From the NCBI GenBank assembly GCA_024291935.2, contig CM044306.1, forward strand, positions 9,312,001-9,376,000: a stretch of 64,000 bases of DNA, in the 5' to 3' direction. The notes under the pieces were generated by a model. It had not been told where the DNA came from and searched no databases. It worked only from the letters and a program-made list of their open reading frames with translations. Made by a program: the position numbers and the translations under genes. This document shows, in pieces, positions 1-11,184 of this stretch (position 1 is the stretch's first letter; the number at the start of each line of letters is the position of its first letter). The DNA comes from Okapia johnstoni (Eukaryota > Chordata > Mammalia > Artiodactyla > Giraffidae).

Positions 1-2913
1 TCCACCGGCAACACGGTTCTCAGGCTCAAGCTTTCCATCCTCTGCCTCACCGTCTCTCTCATACACATCCCCACCCTCCTCCCCTACCAAGTGACCTACA
101 TGTTTGCTCTCATCCTTGGAATAAGAAGGCGTCCTCCTAGTTCATACTGGACAACTACCTAATTCTGAAGGCATGAAATACAGAAGAAAAAACTCTTCGG
201 CAAAATGGCTTTTGACTAACACAGGACTCTCAGAAAGGGGCAAGTATGTGTCCTAAGATCGCACAGACTGAACTATTTATCATTGTCACCCAAACCAATA
301 AAAACTACAGAACTCATAATTTTCTCCCCTAAAGGAAACATTTTGTATTTGGCCAGAAGACAATATATGGGTTGAGAGATCCTCAATTTTTAAGAGAAAA
401 ACAAAGGAAAGGTAAAATAGGTGACTGCTACAAATGGTCAAAATCCGACCCAAACCCCAGTCAAATTCAAGTATATATTTTCCCCATGATTAAAACATCA
501 GAGTGAGAAAAATATAAATCTGTTGATTTAATAGAGGCCTTAAAGGAGTTAATCTCGGTTAAATAGATGAACCGTTATCTCACATGAACAGCCATAATAC
601 AGGTCATAATACACAAACAGACAAAAGAAATTTTTTTAACCTAGCTAGTAATCAATAGATATAATGAGGAACCATTTTGTAACCACTAGTTTTTTTTAAA
701 AAAGCTTTCATATGCTAATCCTCACCAGTGGCACATTTGTAGTGATACTGGAACACATTCCCCCATACATCGCTAAGAACGGGGTGCTTGACACAGCCTT
801 TTGGGAAAGCAAATTGACACCACCCATCATGAATTCCCAAAATGTTTATATCCTCTGACATGTTAATGTCACCCCTGGAAATCTACCTTATAGACCACAA
901 AATGTGTAATTATGGTAACCCTGTGTTCCAGATTTTCTAAGAAAGCCCTGACTTTACGTAATTGTATTCTTTTCAATAAACGCAAATCACTAAGAGTGGA
1001 ACTACATTTGGGAACAATGAAAGTCATCAATATCATAGAAAAACGAAGAAAATTGGTTTGGCATAGGGTCAAGTACATTCATAAAAGTGTTCTAGTTTCT
1101 GTTTGGGATGGGGGGAAGAGAAAAATTCAAGTTCAGCAAATGTTAACTTTTGCCACGTAGAATCTGGCTCAATCTATTATTCCCTCAAGAGTCACTGAGC
1201 TGCCTCCACTGAGTACCAGGCCCCATGCTTGTTCTTAAGGCACAAAGACCAAACAGCAAATCTCTCCTGGACGCAACCGGCTCCCACGCACAATCCTGCA
1301 GCAGCACCCATGCATGCCACTGCCTACGCATACCACTGCACACACCTCACTTTAACCATCTGAGGATGGCAGGTGTGCCTGGTTAAGATCAATATCTCCA
1401 CTCTCTCAAGGGAGGCTTATTTCTTAAAGGCTTCTTCTCCCTCATGAAGCAGAATAGGGATAAGCCGAAGCTAATGAAAGCCCAGAGGAGTAAGGTCTTG
1501 AACAGCACTATGGGTTCAAGGATCTTAAGAACCTATGCTCAGAAATCCCATTATTTTGTCAGAGTCGTGATATAGAATCATCACCGCTAACATTTCCGAT
1601 GTTACTACTGGATGGACCCTGCCCATCTCTACCTCATGACCTTTCGTAAGAGAGAGGCAGGCAAACCTCTGGAGCAGCAATTCCCAGAGTCAGACTGTTT
1701 GAGAATTGGATTAAAGCAAAAGACTCTCCAAAAATGCACATTCACAAAAACTTTCACATACAATCTCAGAGGGACGTGAAAGCCCATTAAGAAGCAGGAT
1801 GCACGTTAAAAATGCCTGCCTGAATTCAGAAGTCACAAAGAGAAATACAGTCACTGAGTCCTTTCATGGGCAGGGAACCCTATGAAGGCAAAAATTCCTC
1901 TTCCTTTTGCAAGTGAGAACTGTGACATCCAGGAAGTACAGTCATCTAATAAGAACGTAAAATGACCCCCCTCGAAATCCCAGCTATTTCAGAGTTAAGA
2001 AGCTGCGGGGGGAGTAAAGACCAGCCAGCCATAAGCATAGGAACATGTTTTTTAAAGTGTCAATGAAGCTTTTCGAAAATCACTAATTTCACATTTTTCC
2101 GAAAAGAAAAAAAAAAAAAAGCTTTAAAATGACTTGTTTAACGCCCCCCCCCCCCCCCCACTTCACACAGGTGTTCACAGTATAGTTTATCACACCACAT
2201 GTGTAGTTTGAATCATGCTGTATGGATCTAGTACATTACAACTAGACCAAATAAACAACTCAGGATCACAGGGAGTGTACAAGAGAAAGGGCTGTCGAAC
2301 TCGGTGGTGTGGTCTCTGGGTCTGCACAGGACATCAAAGAGTATGCAGTCAGGAAAAGCCTTCTGTTGAGTTTTCGAAATTCTCTTTCCTTGAACAGAGA
2401 AAGTCTAAGACATATTCTCTTTATCTTATTATAAATGAGTTATGTTTCAAAGGTTTTATCTAGCAAGGTGATAGCATGGAAATCATAAACCATATCCCTA
2501 AAGATACAATGTTAAAAAACCATGGTAGTGACCTAGGCTGACTCATGAACCACCAATGGAGGTTCCGAGGGAACCCCCTGGATCTGGCATTCTATGCACT
2601 GTTTGAGTCCATAGCACCCACTTTCTTTTGAAATGTGGAATCTGAATAGTTGTCTTATCTTTTGAGGTAAATTCTCTGTAAAACCTAGGAGACAAATGGA
2701 AAGTTCTGGAGACCGAGGCAAATCTTAAAAAGAACTAGGAACCTTTTTCTTGTTATGATCATCTTGAACCATTAGGTACTTTTTGTGTGTAAACCCAACG
2801 AGTGGGGGAATCTTCTTTAAATCAACCTTTCTGCTTCCTCCAATATACAAAGAATATGATTTTTTTTTAAACTGTATAAATAGAAAAAAAAAGAACTTCT
2901 TCCTCATCTTTAT

Positions 2914-3350
2914 GTGTGGTCAGCAGAATAATGGCCCCCAGAGATGGCCCTGTCCCAATCCCAGAACCTGGAAACATGTCACCCCTACAAGGCAAAAAGG
3001 GGATTATCATTGTAGAATTCAGGCTGCTGATCCTTATCCTTATCCAGGTGGGTCCAATGGCATCACAGAGCCCTAACTAGAAGAGGCAGAAGTCAGACAA
3101 CTGAGAAGATGCTACCTGCTGGCTTTGAAAATGAAAGGTGGCCAGTAGCCAAGGAACATGGGCAGTCTCTAGAAGCTGGAAGAGGCAAGGAAACGGACGT
3201 TCCTGTTAGGACCTCCAGAAAGGAACACAGCCCAGTAAACACCTTGATTTTAGCTTAGTGAGACCAAATTTGGACTTCTGACCTCCAGAAATGTAACATA
3301 ATAAGTTTATGTTGTTTGTGCCAATCTGTTACAGCCACCACAGGAAACAA
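2914..3350 (+). repeat. Old MaLR-like LTR repeat, copy 1
   Basis: The stretch resembles two other copies in the window (8,640-9,040 and 60,238-60,612). Shared parts are 'tggccccca', 'agaagctggaagaggcaagg', 'cttctgacctccagaa' and a final 'tctgttacagc' tract. These fit a degenerate mammalian LTR of ERVL-MaLR type. The family name is from memory and uncertain; the kinship of the three copies is visible directly. Confidence 0.5.
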
Positions 3351-4604
3351 ATACACCCTGCTTCCATTCACCCTTTCTGAGCATGAATTCATGCCATGCT
3401 AGGTAGCAAAGCAGTCACTGTGTTAAAAGCAACCAGACCAACAGCTTCCTGCCTCGAGCGGTGGGTAAGAACACCAGGAGAGGGCATGAAGAAAGCCTGG
3501 ATTAAACAGCAAGAGATGGTACAGCAGCATGCAAACCTGGAGAAGGCTTCTCCTGGGTGGGCAGAAAGAGACGCCTGGGAGGAGGGTGAGGGCGAAAAAT
3601 CCTTTGGGATCAACCCCCTGGGTGTTTTTCTGTTTTTTTTTTTTTCAACCACAGAGGAAAAGCACACACTGCTTTTACTTGGAAGGTAACCGGGGGGCGG
3701 GGGGGGGGGGACATCTGATGGATACCCATCCCACGTGCTCTAGATTTCAGTCCACAAATGCCGGCCTTTCCCCTGTCTGACACTGTGGGTCATAAACCCA
3801 CCTATTGCGGTCAGCGGTTCCTCAATGACTTACTCGTAAATAAACAGAAAAGTAACAAGGTGCTTCACCTTTCACATTGTAACACCCCACAACAAAGCTC
3901 TCTCCCTCAGAGAGTAAGAAACAAACGTCGCCTATGTCACTTAGTCAACAAAGCAGATTCGCTTCCACTAAGCCACACAAGCATTTCAAACTGCTGTCTG
4001 TACTCTGCTACCAAACCACAGAACTTCACCACTTGTTCTATCTGCCATTCTTTTATCTCTCGGGAATAAAACGTTAAACAAATTAACTAAGGCATTCCAC
4101 ACAGCCTTCTGCCACCCTGGCAATCTGAAGCCAGGACGAACGCCCTGCGGATGGCCAACAGTTCCCAGGTGAGGTCAGCAGGAGGAAGCTTTGGAAACGG
4201 GTAGTTTTGTCAAGTTTTCGCTGTTGGTGAGGCGTGAGGGCTGTGCCGCGTCTCTGGGCACAGATGAGAAGGCAAACTTGGGTTTCTCGGCGCCCCTCGG
4301 GCTCGCCCCGCAGGCGTTGGGGAACCAGCAGCCCCGTTTCCGCGGAGCGGCGGTCTGCCTCGGACCCTGGGGGGGCCAGTGGCCGGAGGTCCCGGCCCCG
4401 ACGGCACCCTCAGGTGGCAGCCTGTCCACTCGCGGTTCGCTGCCTGTGTTTTCTCATTTTCGTTTCTGAACAAAGACATGGACCGGGGCACATAACTTGC
4501 CAGCACCGAAGGGGCCGGAAACTACGGAGAACGCCCGGGGGAACTTGAGCATTCGCTGGGGGCTCCCCCGCGGGGCTGCGGGGGAGGCCGGGCCTGCGCA
4601 GGAC

Positions 4605-4815
4605 AGCGGCCCGAGACCCCCGCCGGAGACCCCGGCCCCGAGACCCTCGTCTTCTCGCGAACCTCGCCCTAGACCCCGGCCTCGAGACCCTCACCCCGGA
4701 GGACTTCCGCCCCGGAGACTCAGGCCCCGAGACCCCCCGGTCCTACGACTCCGGCCCCAGAGACCCGAGCCCGGCGACCCCCCAGCGCCGGCCCCCGAGA
4801 CCCGGGCACCCCGAC
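4605..4815. repeat. GC-rich degenerate minisatellite
   Basis: A motif close to 'ccccgagaccc' recurs many times with spacing of roughly 15-25 bases (for example near 4,609, 4,637, 4,686, 4,725, 4,795). The array is degenerate and lies within the CYTH1 CpG island, in the first 430 bases of intron 1 downstream of the splice donor. It keeps several frames open by chance, which explains the long spurious reading frames here. Confidence 0.75.
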
Positions 4816-5034
4816 CTCGGCCCTTCAGTGCCCCTCAGCCCCTTAACACTCCGGGCCCCCGGTGCACCCTGCCCTGAGGAGGCCCCCCGCCCCGCCCGGC
4901 CGCCCTCGGCTCGCGTCCGGCACCACAGTCCCCGGGAAACGCGAGTCGCCTGAGGCGCGGCCAAGGCGCCGGGCCGGTGAAGGGAGGAAGCGAGGGAGGG
5001 GGCGTCCGCCGGCCGGGCCGAGGGCCGTACTGAC

Positions 5035-5056
5035 CGTAGCTGTCGTCCTCGTCCAT
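5035..5056 (-). CDS. CYTH1: CYTH1 (cytohesin-1), first coding exon
   Basis: The minus strand reads a strong initiation context (accATGg) followed by codons for MDEDDSY plus one G, then a splice donor GTCAGT at 5,034-5,029. Human cytohesin-1 starts MEEDDSYV, so the phase-1 junction would finish the Val codon in the next exon. Cytohesin-1 is a cytosolic/plasma-membrane guanine-nucleotide exchange factor for Arf GTPases, built of an N-terminal coiled coil, a Sec7 domain and a PH domain; all three lie in exons beyond the left edge. The short match alone would be weak. Its support comes from the CpG island, the start context, the donor, and its position next to USP36 and TIMP2 in the order known from human 17q25.3. 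Confidence 0.85.
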
Positions 5057-5208
5057 GGTGCCGGCCCCAGGCTCCGCGCCGGGGTCGCCGCTCACCCCAG
5101 GTCCCGCAGCTCCCAGCCCCTCTCGCCCGGCGCGTCTCAGAGCCCCGCCCCCGGCCCCCGAGCCCGCCGCCCGCCCCTCATCTCCCGCGGGGCGCCCCGC
5201 CCGCCGCC

Positions 5209-5256
5209 TGCGCGCGCGCGCGCACCACACACACACACGCACACGCACACGCACAG
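5209..5256. repeat. Alternating purine-pyrimidine (CG)n/(CA)n tract
   Basis: Alternating CG dinucleotides (about 5,210-5,223) pass directly into CA/CG dinucleotides. The tract lies about 155-200 bases upstream of the CYTH1 start codon, in the promoter or 5' untranslated region. Such tracts can adopt Z-DNA and tend to vary in length; both statements are general knowledge, not shown here. Confidence 0.85.
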
Positions 5257-7230
5257 CCCGGCACGCGGCCGCCTCCCGGCCCGCGCCTGCGCACGCGCGC
5301 CCGCCCAGACCCCGCCCCCCGGCTCCGCCCCCGTCACCCGCGCGCGCACCCCTGGGGCCGCGTCCTCTACCCTGCCCAGGCCTGCGTGCGCCCGCCCGCC
5401 GAGGCCCCGCCCCTCCGGCTGGCCCCTGGCGCCGAGGCCCCGCCTCTGGCCACGCCCCAACCCGAGGCCCCGCCTCGGCTGCCTCTCGGGGCCCAGCAGG
5501 TTTCGGATTTCCTAAGGGTGGCGCAGGCCTGGGAAACAGACCGGAGCCCGGCCGCCCACAAAGGTACCAAGGTCGTGTCCGGCCACTCAAGGGCAGGGTG
5601 GTCCTCGCTGACGTTAGTTTCTCAGGTCCGGCCAGTCCTTGGCCGAAGACCAGAGTATTTGAGTTCATTACTTCTGCAGTCTGAACCTTAGCACCGTGAA
5701 TGTCATGAGTTCATTGCCTCTATATACTTCCTTTTCTTTGTCCTCTGAATTTACCCCGATCAAATTTCAAAGAGAGACACCTCAGCCTCAAAGCATGTCA
5801 GGATTTTGGTGACCTTGATTCCTGCGACTCTTAGATTCATACGTTTCTAGGCTGTGCCTTACGTTTTATTTGCCTGCACTGGGCCGACAGACCAATCCCC
5901 ACCCACTGATTAAACTGAGCTGCCCTTTGAGGAGCCTGGGCAGTAGCTCTGAACCTGGAGGTGGGGACATCACCAATTTTTAATTTAGAAAAATAAAGGA
6001 AAATGCTGCTTTTCTAGTCGTTCCTGGATGGATATGCTCTTTCTTGGTTTGATGCTACACATAAAAATTGTTAAGTGTGCCATTTGGAAGGATCATACAG
6101 AGGTGGTCCAGGACCCTCCTGGGGGGCATGACCCTGGACCCCCTAGCACAATATGCTGTACTGGGGGTGCTGCGGGAGAAGAGCTCAGCCCAAGGTCCTG
6201 GCAATGCCCCTGAAAGGTCAGGGAATATCTCCATCAAGGGGAGTTGTGACCCTCCTCAGCAGTCTGTTTCCTTACAGGCCAGCTCCAAAACATGCCTCCC
6301 AAGAGACAACAAAGAAAAGTCCCTTTCCTCTCATGGAAAAGGAGTAAATGAATGAAGAAAGTCTAGGTTTTCTTTCCACATCTGCTTCCTATTAGCCTTG
6401 TGATCTGGGCAAATACCTCAGCCCCCTGGACCTGTCTCACATCCATGAAATGGAGCGTCTGCCTATAAAATCCAGGCTTTTGCCCAGTATTGATCTCTGA
6501 TCTGTTGCTGTCTTCTACTTGACTTCAGCACAGCTGACAATGTTTTTGTTAGATGAGATTCCAACATTATCAGTCTAAGGGATCCTAATCTTCACATTCC
6601 ATCAGGGCGCAGCTCTGGCCCAACCTTCTGGGAGCTAAGAAAATTGTGCATTCACAAACAGAAACATCCCTCTTACTCTCTTAGCTGTCTGACCCAGGCT
6701 TTGATGGTGAAGCTTGATGTCTCCCATATGTCCAAGAAGATGGGCTCTATTCCTTAGGCAAGTGTTTCTTTCCAATAGCTCCAGAAATTAGACACTTCCC
6801 TCAAAGAGATTATCTTACCCATAGAAGGTTGATTCTGGTGGACCTAGGAGTTTAATCTTCACTGATTTTACCTAACTCTTGCTCAATGACCAAAACTTGG
6901 ACAGAAAAGCAACTGAGGCGACAGATTAAGTCTCCCTGTGAGCTGAAATCCCAAACAACAGTACCTTTGGATGGGAAGGGTGTGAATGCTAATCACTTCG
7001 ATTAGCCTGGTCTTTGACTGTAAACAAATTCCCTTAACTTACATTGTTTCATTACAACAGTGTTTTCCAATGGCAGGCCCTGACTCTGAAAGATTGAAAA
7101 ACCAATTTCCATTGAAGGAAGAGAAGATAGAATAAAATAGAATCAGCGTCCACCTCGTACCATAAGGATAATGTTTGTTTTGGTTGTAAATGAATGCACT
7201 GGGTAGGGATGTAAAATGTTCTTGACTACA

Positions 7231-7443
7231 TGTGTGTGCCCAGTCGTGTCCAACTCTTTGTAGCTCCACGGACTGTAGCCACCAGGCTCCTTTGTCCATG
7301 GAATTTTCTGGCAAGAATACTGGAGCAGGTTGCCATTTCCTATTCCAGGGGATTTTCCCTGACCCAGCAATGGAACCCACATCTCTTGCATCTCTCGCAT
7401 TGAAAGACAGATTCTTTACCACTAGCCTCACCTGGAAATCCCT
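7231..7443 (-). mobile_element. Bov-tA SINE
   Basis: Read on the plus strand this is the reverse complement of a ruminant Bov-tA element: 'gcccagtcgtgtccaactct' opens it and a degraded 'gagtcaccagggaagcc'-type end closes it. It is moderately diverged. Confidence 0.85.
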
Positions 7444-7950
7444 ACTTGACCGCTGGTGACTGTCAAAGTTAGCTCTGTTAGCTCACCTTCCTGGCTCAGG
7501 GGCTGGGGGTGTTGGGGGGCGGTGGAGGGTGGTGGGGGGCGGGGGTGTATGTGGTTGTTTAGCTGTTATCTCTGTACTGCTGATTTGGGAACTGAGACCC
7601 ACAGAGGTCACAGTATAAAATGGTAGCCAGCAGGTCAGCTTCTCTTACTACTTGTGTCCTCAGCTCCTGGGGACCTCAGAGGGAGACCTCAGAGGGAGAG
7701 CCTCAAAGGGAGGACAGGGTGGAGGAGCCAAGAGGGCCCAGGGTCTGGAATCCGCTGGTCTGCTGCTTCTCCTGACCCACCCCCTGCCCACATCAAGAAC
7801 TTTGAAAATGGGCTGGGGCTCTCTGCAGGCCTGTCACTGTGGTCTGTTCTCTTTAGTGGGCTGGTCCGCCTGACAACTTGTTGTTAAGTTGATGCCTCCC
7901 TTCCATTGTCCTTGCCTTACATAATAATCTCAAAAATTAGAATAATGAGG

Positions 7951-8067
7951 GACTGCCTTGGCAGTCCAGGGGTTAGGACTCCAGACTTCCACTGCAGGGC
8001 GGCAAGGGTTCGATCTCTAGTTAGGGAACTAAAATCCCATATGCTGTGCTGCATGGCCAAAAAAATT
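7951..8067 (+). mobile_element. Short tRNA-Glu-derived SINE
   Basis: The stretch contains the tRNA-related head 'gactgccttggcagtccagg', a box-B-like 'gggttcgatctct' and 'ggccaaaaaaa' at the tail. It is the short cetartiodactyl SINE form without the BovB-derived tail. Confidence 0.75.
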
Positions 8068-8639
8068 TAGAATGATGAAGGAAGGCTTTTGAGCAGAGGT
8101 AACCCAAAATATATCTATTTTTTACCCCATGCTTAAACTGTGATGTTTTGAACTTTTTAAGAAACAGTGTTCAAAAAGGGACAGGTTACTAGATATCGGT
8201 ACTTTTCATGCAAGGGAGCACCCACAGTCTTTTAAAAGACTGAAGCTGATTTCTGCATTTACCAAAGTGAGCCAGTTTCCAAGCTGTGTGAAGTGGGAAA
8301 AGCTAGGACAGAACACGGGTGTATAATGTATTTCTATTCCTAGCAAAAATGCATCTACATGTGATGTACATTCATACTGTACACTCAGCCATTCTACATA
8401 TATTCGGGAGGGGGGGGACAATGCCGTGACAGGCACTGTTCAAAATACTGAGGACACAGTGACAAAGGGAGCAGCTGTAAAGCCATGCCCTCTCAGGGCT
8501 CCCAAACTAGTGGACAAACACAGACCTTGGCGAATAGGACACATGGGGGACTGGGGGCCACCCTGCCTCTAGGAGGAAAGTCAGTTGCCAGGGAAACAGG
8601 AGTGGGAGACTCTTCATTACATATCCTTCCATACTCTTA

Positions 8640-9040
8640 GGGGTTGAATTGTGAGCCCAAAAAGGTATGTAAAGCCCTAACCTCCAGCGCCTGTGAACTG
8701 TGATCTTATTTGGAAATAAGATCTTTGCAAATGTAACCAGGTTAAGATGAGATCATAGGGTGGCCCAGATCCAATGACCGGTGTCCCTCTAAGAAGGGGA
8801 GATTAGGACACAGACACACACAGAAAAGGCCATGTGAAGATGGAGAGGCCATTTGAGAGGCCAACAACGCCTGGCTCACCAGAAGCTGGAAGAGGCAAAG
8901 AAGGGATAGTCAGAGAAAGTGTGGTTTTGCCAACACTGATTTCAGACTTCCAGCCTCCAGACTGTGGGAGAATAAATTTCTGTTGTTTTAAGCCCCCTCA
9001 GTCTGTGGGACTTTGTTGCAGTGGCCCTGGGAAGTACACA
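8640..9040 (+). repeat. Old MaLR-like LTR repeat, copy 2
   Basis: Segments such as 'cttatttggaaataagatc', 'ggttaagatgagatcat', 'ccatgtgaagatggag' and 'aataaatttctgttgtttta' match the usual wording of an old mammalian LTR family. It shares order and orientation with the copies at 2,914 and 60,238. The exact family name is uncertain. Confidence 0.6.
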
Positions 9041-9067
9041 GTTTTTAAATGATATACCATACACATG

Positions 9068-9545
9068 TATTACCTGTTTTTATTTATTTTTTATTGAAGC
9101 AGAGTTGATTTACAATGTTGTATTAGTTTTGGGTATACAGCAAAGTGATTCCATTTTATATACATATATATATATATTCCTTTTCATATTTTTTACCATC
9201 ATGGGTTATTATAGGATATAGAATATAGTTCCCTGTGCTACACAATAGGGTCTTGTTGTTTATCTATTTTATATATAGTAGTTTCTTCCCAACCCAGGGA
9301 TTGAACCTGGGTCTCCTGCATTGTAGGCAGACGCTTTACCGTCTGAGCCACCAGGGAAGTCATATATATAGTAGTTAGTATCTATTAATTCCAAACTCTT
9401 AATTTATTCCTCACCCACCCACTTTCCCCTTTCTTAACCATACGTTTGTTCTGTATGTCTGTGAGTCTTTCTGTTTTGTAAATGAGTTCATTTTTGTCAT
9501 ATTTTAAATTCCACATGTAAGTGATGATATGTGATATTATTACCT
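9068..9545 (-). mobile_element. L1 3' end, antisense, interrupted by a SINE
   Basis: The text 'attgaagcagagttgattta', 'tacagcaaagtgattc', 'gttccctgtgctacacaata' and 'tctgttttgtaaatgag' is the reverse complement of a ruminant L1 3' untranslated region. A SINE fragment (9,284-9,363) splits it, flanked by 13-base direct repeats. Confidence 0.8.
9284..9363 (-). mobile_element. Bov-tA tRNA-part fragment nested in L1
   Basis: The segment reads 'aacccagggattgaacctgg' to 'gagccaccagggaagtc', the antisense tRNA-derived part of Bov-tA. It sits between direct copies of 'atatatagtagtt' at 9,271-9,283 and 9,364-9,376, a clean 13-base target-site duplication. The insertion therefore post-dates the L1. Confidence 0.9.
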
Positions 9546-9720
9546 ATTTTAAATAAAGCTTTTAGAGTGGACTGAGATATAAGATACCATGGCAAGGGAT
9601 TTTACTGTGACCTTTCTGTTCTTCCTCATGCCCATATTTTTTTATCTGGTTCCTTTTTCTAAACAAATGATTCTATTGGTTCTCTCTCTCTCTCTTCTCC
9701 CATCAAGGTGAATAAGGCAG

Positions 9721-10046
9721 AGCTGCTTGGATGGCTCAGTGGTAAAGACTCCACTTTGCAATGCAGGAGACACGGGTTCGATCCCCGATCCGGGAAGATC
9801 CTGCCCGCCGAAGGGCAACTAAGCCCGTGCGCCACAACTATTTAGCTCTAGAGCTGGGAAACTGCAACTGCTGAAGCCTGCGTGCCCTAGAGAAGCCCGT
9901 GCTCCACAGCAAGAGAAGCCTCTGCATTGAGAAGCCCGTGCACCACAACTAGAGAGCAGCCCTCACTCACTGCAACTAGAGAAAAGCCCGCGCAGCAACA
10001 AAAACTCAGTACAGCCAAAAGGTAAAAAAAAAAAAAAAAAAAAAAA
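9721..10046 (+). mobile_element. CHR-type SINE with poly-A tail
   Basis: A tRNA-like head ('ggctcagtggtaaagactcc', 'gggttcgatccccgatc') is followed by a run of 'gcccgtgcnccacaactagag' modules and a 24-base poly-A tail at 10,023-10,046. This is the longer cetartiodactyl SINE class. Confidence 0.85.
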
Positions 10047-11063
10047 GGATGAGGTAGCGGGGGCCCAAGTGGGCGGTACAAGCCGGAGGTTCTCATGAAA
10101 AAAGGGAGGACAGTGTCGCCTCCCTCCATGAATACTGACACCCTTTCCATGTGCCAAAAGAACATTTCCTGCCACCTCCATCCACCACCATGGGGTCAAG
10201 GAACACGGTCTGCTGAGGCCAACGGACCCACAGACCCAACAGAGCCCATCCTAAGCCCTCCTCTCCATACAGAACCATAATCGGCTGCCTAATGAGTCAC
10301 AGCTCAGAGCTCTGCCAAGGGAGAGCTGGGATTTGAGAGACAGCTACCTCGGATAACACCTGCTTCACAGATGAGGAATGCGCTCAGCTGGGCCTGCCAG
10401 CCATCACCCACCAACCACCCTGTGAACCCTTCCTTCTCCCGGAGACCAAGGTGGGAGGCCTGACCAAGGCTGGCCAGAGACCCTGCTAGAAGCCAGCCTC
10501 GGACCCCTCCCCACCCAGGTTTAGACAGGGCTGTCCTTAGTAATATAAGGCAGGGCATGGGCACCCTGGCATAGGGAGAACCCTTGCCAGCTTCGCCAGC
10601 AACCCCCCCAGCCTGCACTCAAGAGGGAGGTGGGGCTGGGGGAAGGAAGTGTGGTTACAGAGACGTGAACTAAACCGCTCACACCAAGGCTGGGGCATTG
10701 TCTTGCTTTGAAAACCCCCAGATTTTATTTTGCTAAAGCTTGCAATTTCTTCTGTGTGTGAATGGCACTTGGAAATCTGTTTGTAATGGATCTTGATTGT
10801 ATCCAGCTGTCACCAACTGTTCCCCTGCCGCCCGAAAGACAGCTGGCCATGTGCCACATGGTCCAGGCTCTCACTTCAAATAGAGGAGCTAATGCTCTGG
10901 TTCCCGCCAGATCTGCCAAAATGTTTTCACTTGTGGGGAAAAAAAAACAAAAGTGGGGGATGGGGGGCAGGGGCTCAGAGACGGCAGCGTCAGGAGGACT
11001 GGGCAAGGCCTCTGGGCCAAGGACAACGACGGAGGCAGGCTGGCTCCATTCTGAGCTGCGAAT

Positions 11064-11184
11064 GGGGCTTCCCTAGTAGCTCAGTTGGTAAAGAATCTGC
11101 CTGCAATGCAGGAGACCCTGGTTGAATTCCTGGGTTGAGAAGATCCGCTGGAGAAGGGAAAGGCTACCCACTCCAGTATTCTGG
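11064..11184 (+). mobile_element. Bov-tA SINE, truncated
   Basis: The element starts 'ggggcttccctagtagctca' and ends at 'ccactccagtattctgg', lacking the BovB-derived 3' part. Confidence 0.85.

Larger units (their letters stand above)
1..5034 (-). other. CYTH1: CYTH1 intron 1 (5' part)
   Basis: This stretch follows the donor of the CYTH1 first coding exon on the minus strand and runs out of the left edge of the window. No further CYTH1 exon is visible. It contains a poly-A run (about 2,106-2,120), a poly-C run (about 2,144-2,159), one old interspersed repeat (2,914-3,350) and, at its right end, the GC-rich minisatellite and CpG island of the CYTH1 promoter. The remainder is AT-rich sequence without recognisable genes. 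Intron assignment follows from the splice donor and from synteny. Confidence 0.8.
4240..5520 (-). promoter_or_regulatory. CYTH1: CpG island / CYTH1 promoter
   Basis: Very GC-rich, CpG-dense sequence flanks the CYTH1 first coding exon at 5,035-5,056. Upstream of the start codon (higher coordinates, because the gene is on the minus strand) lie a (CG)n/(CA)n alternating tract at 5,209-5,256 and three copies of the 11-mer gaggccccgcc at 5,401, 5,434 and 5,464, which contain GC-box (SP1-type) cores. No TATA box is evident. The exact transcription start cannot be read from the sequence; it is likely within about 250 bases upstream of the ATG. Confidence 0.8.

Noticed and set aside
4835..5668. A 277-codon minus-strand open frame containing the CYTH1 start
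   Set aside because: Only the 22 bases after the ATG are CYTH1 coding; the splice donor follows at once. The rest is stop-poor GC-rich promoter and intron.
9721..9800. tRNA gene candidates from box-B-like 'ggttcgatcc' motifs here and in many other places
   Set aside because: These are heads of tRNA-Glu-derived SINEs; they lack a foldable full tRNA.
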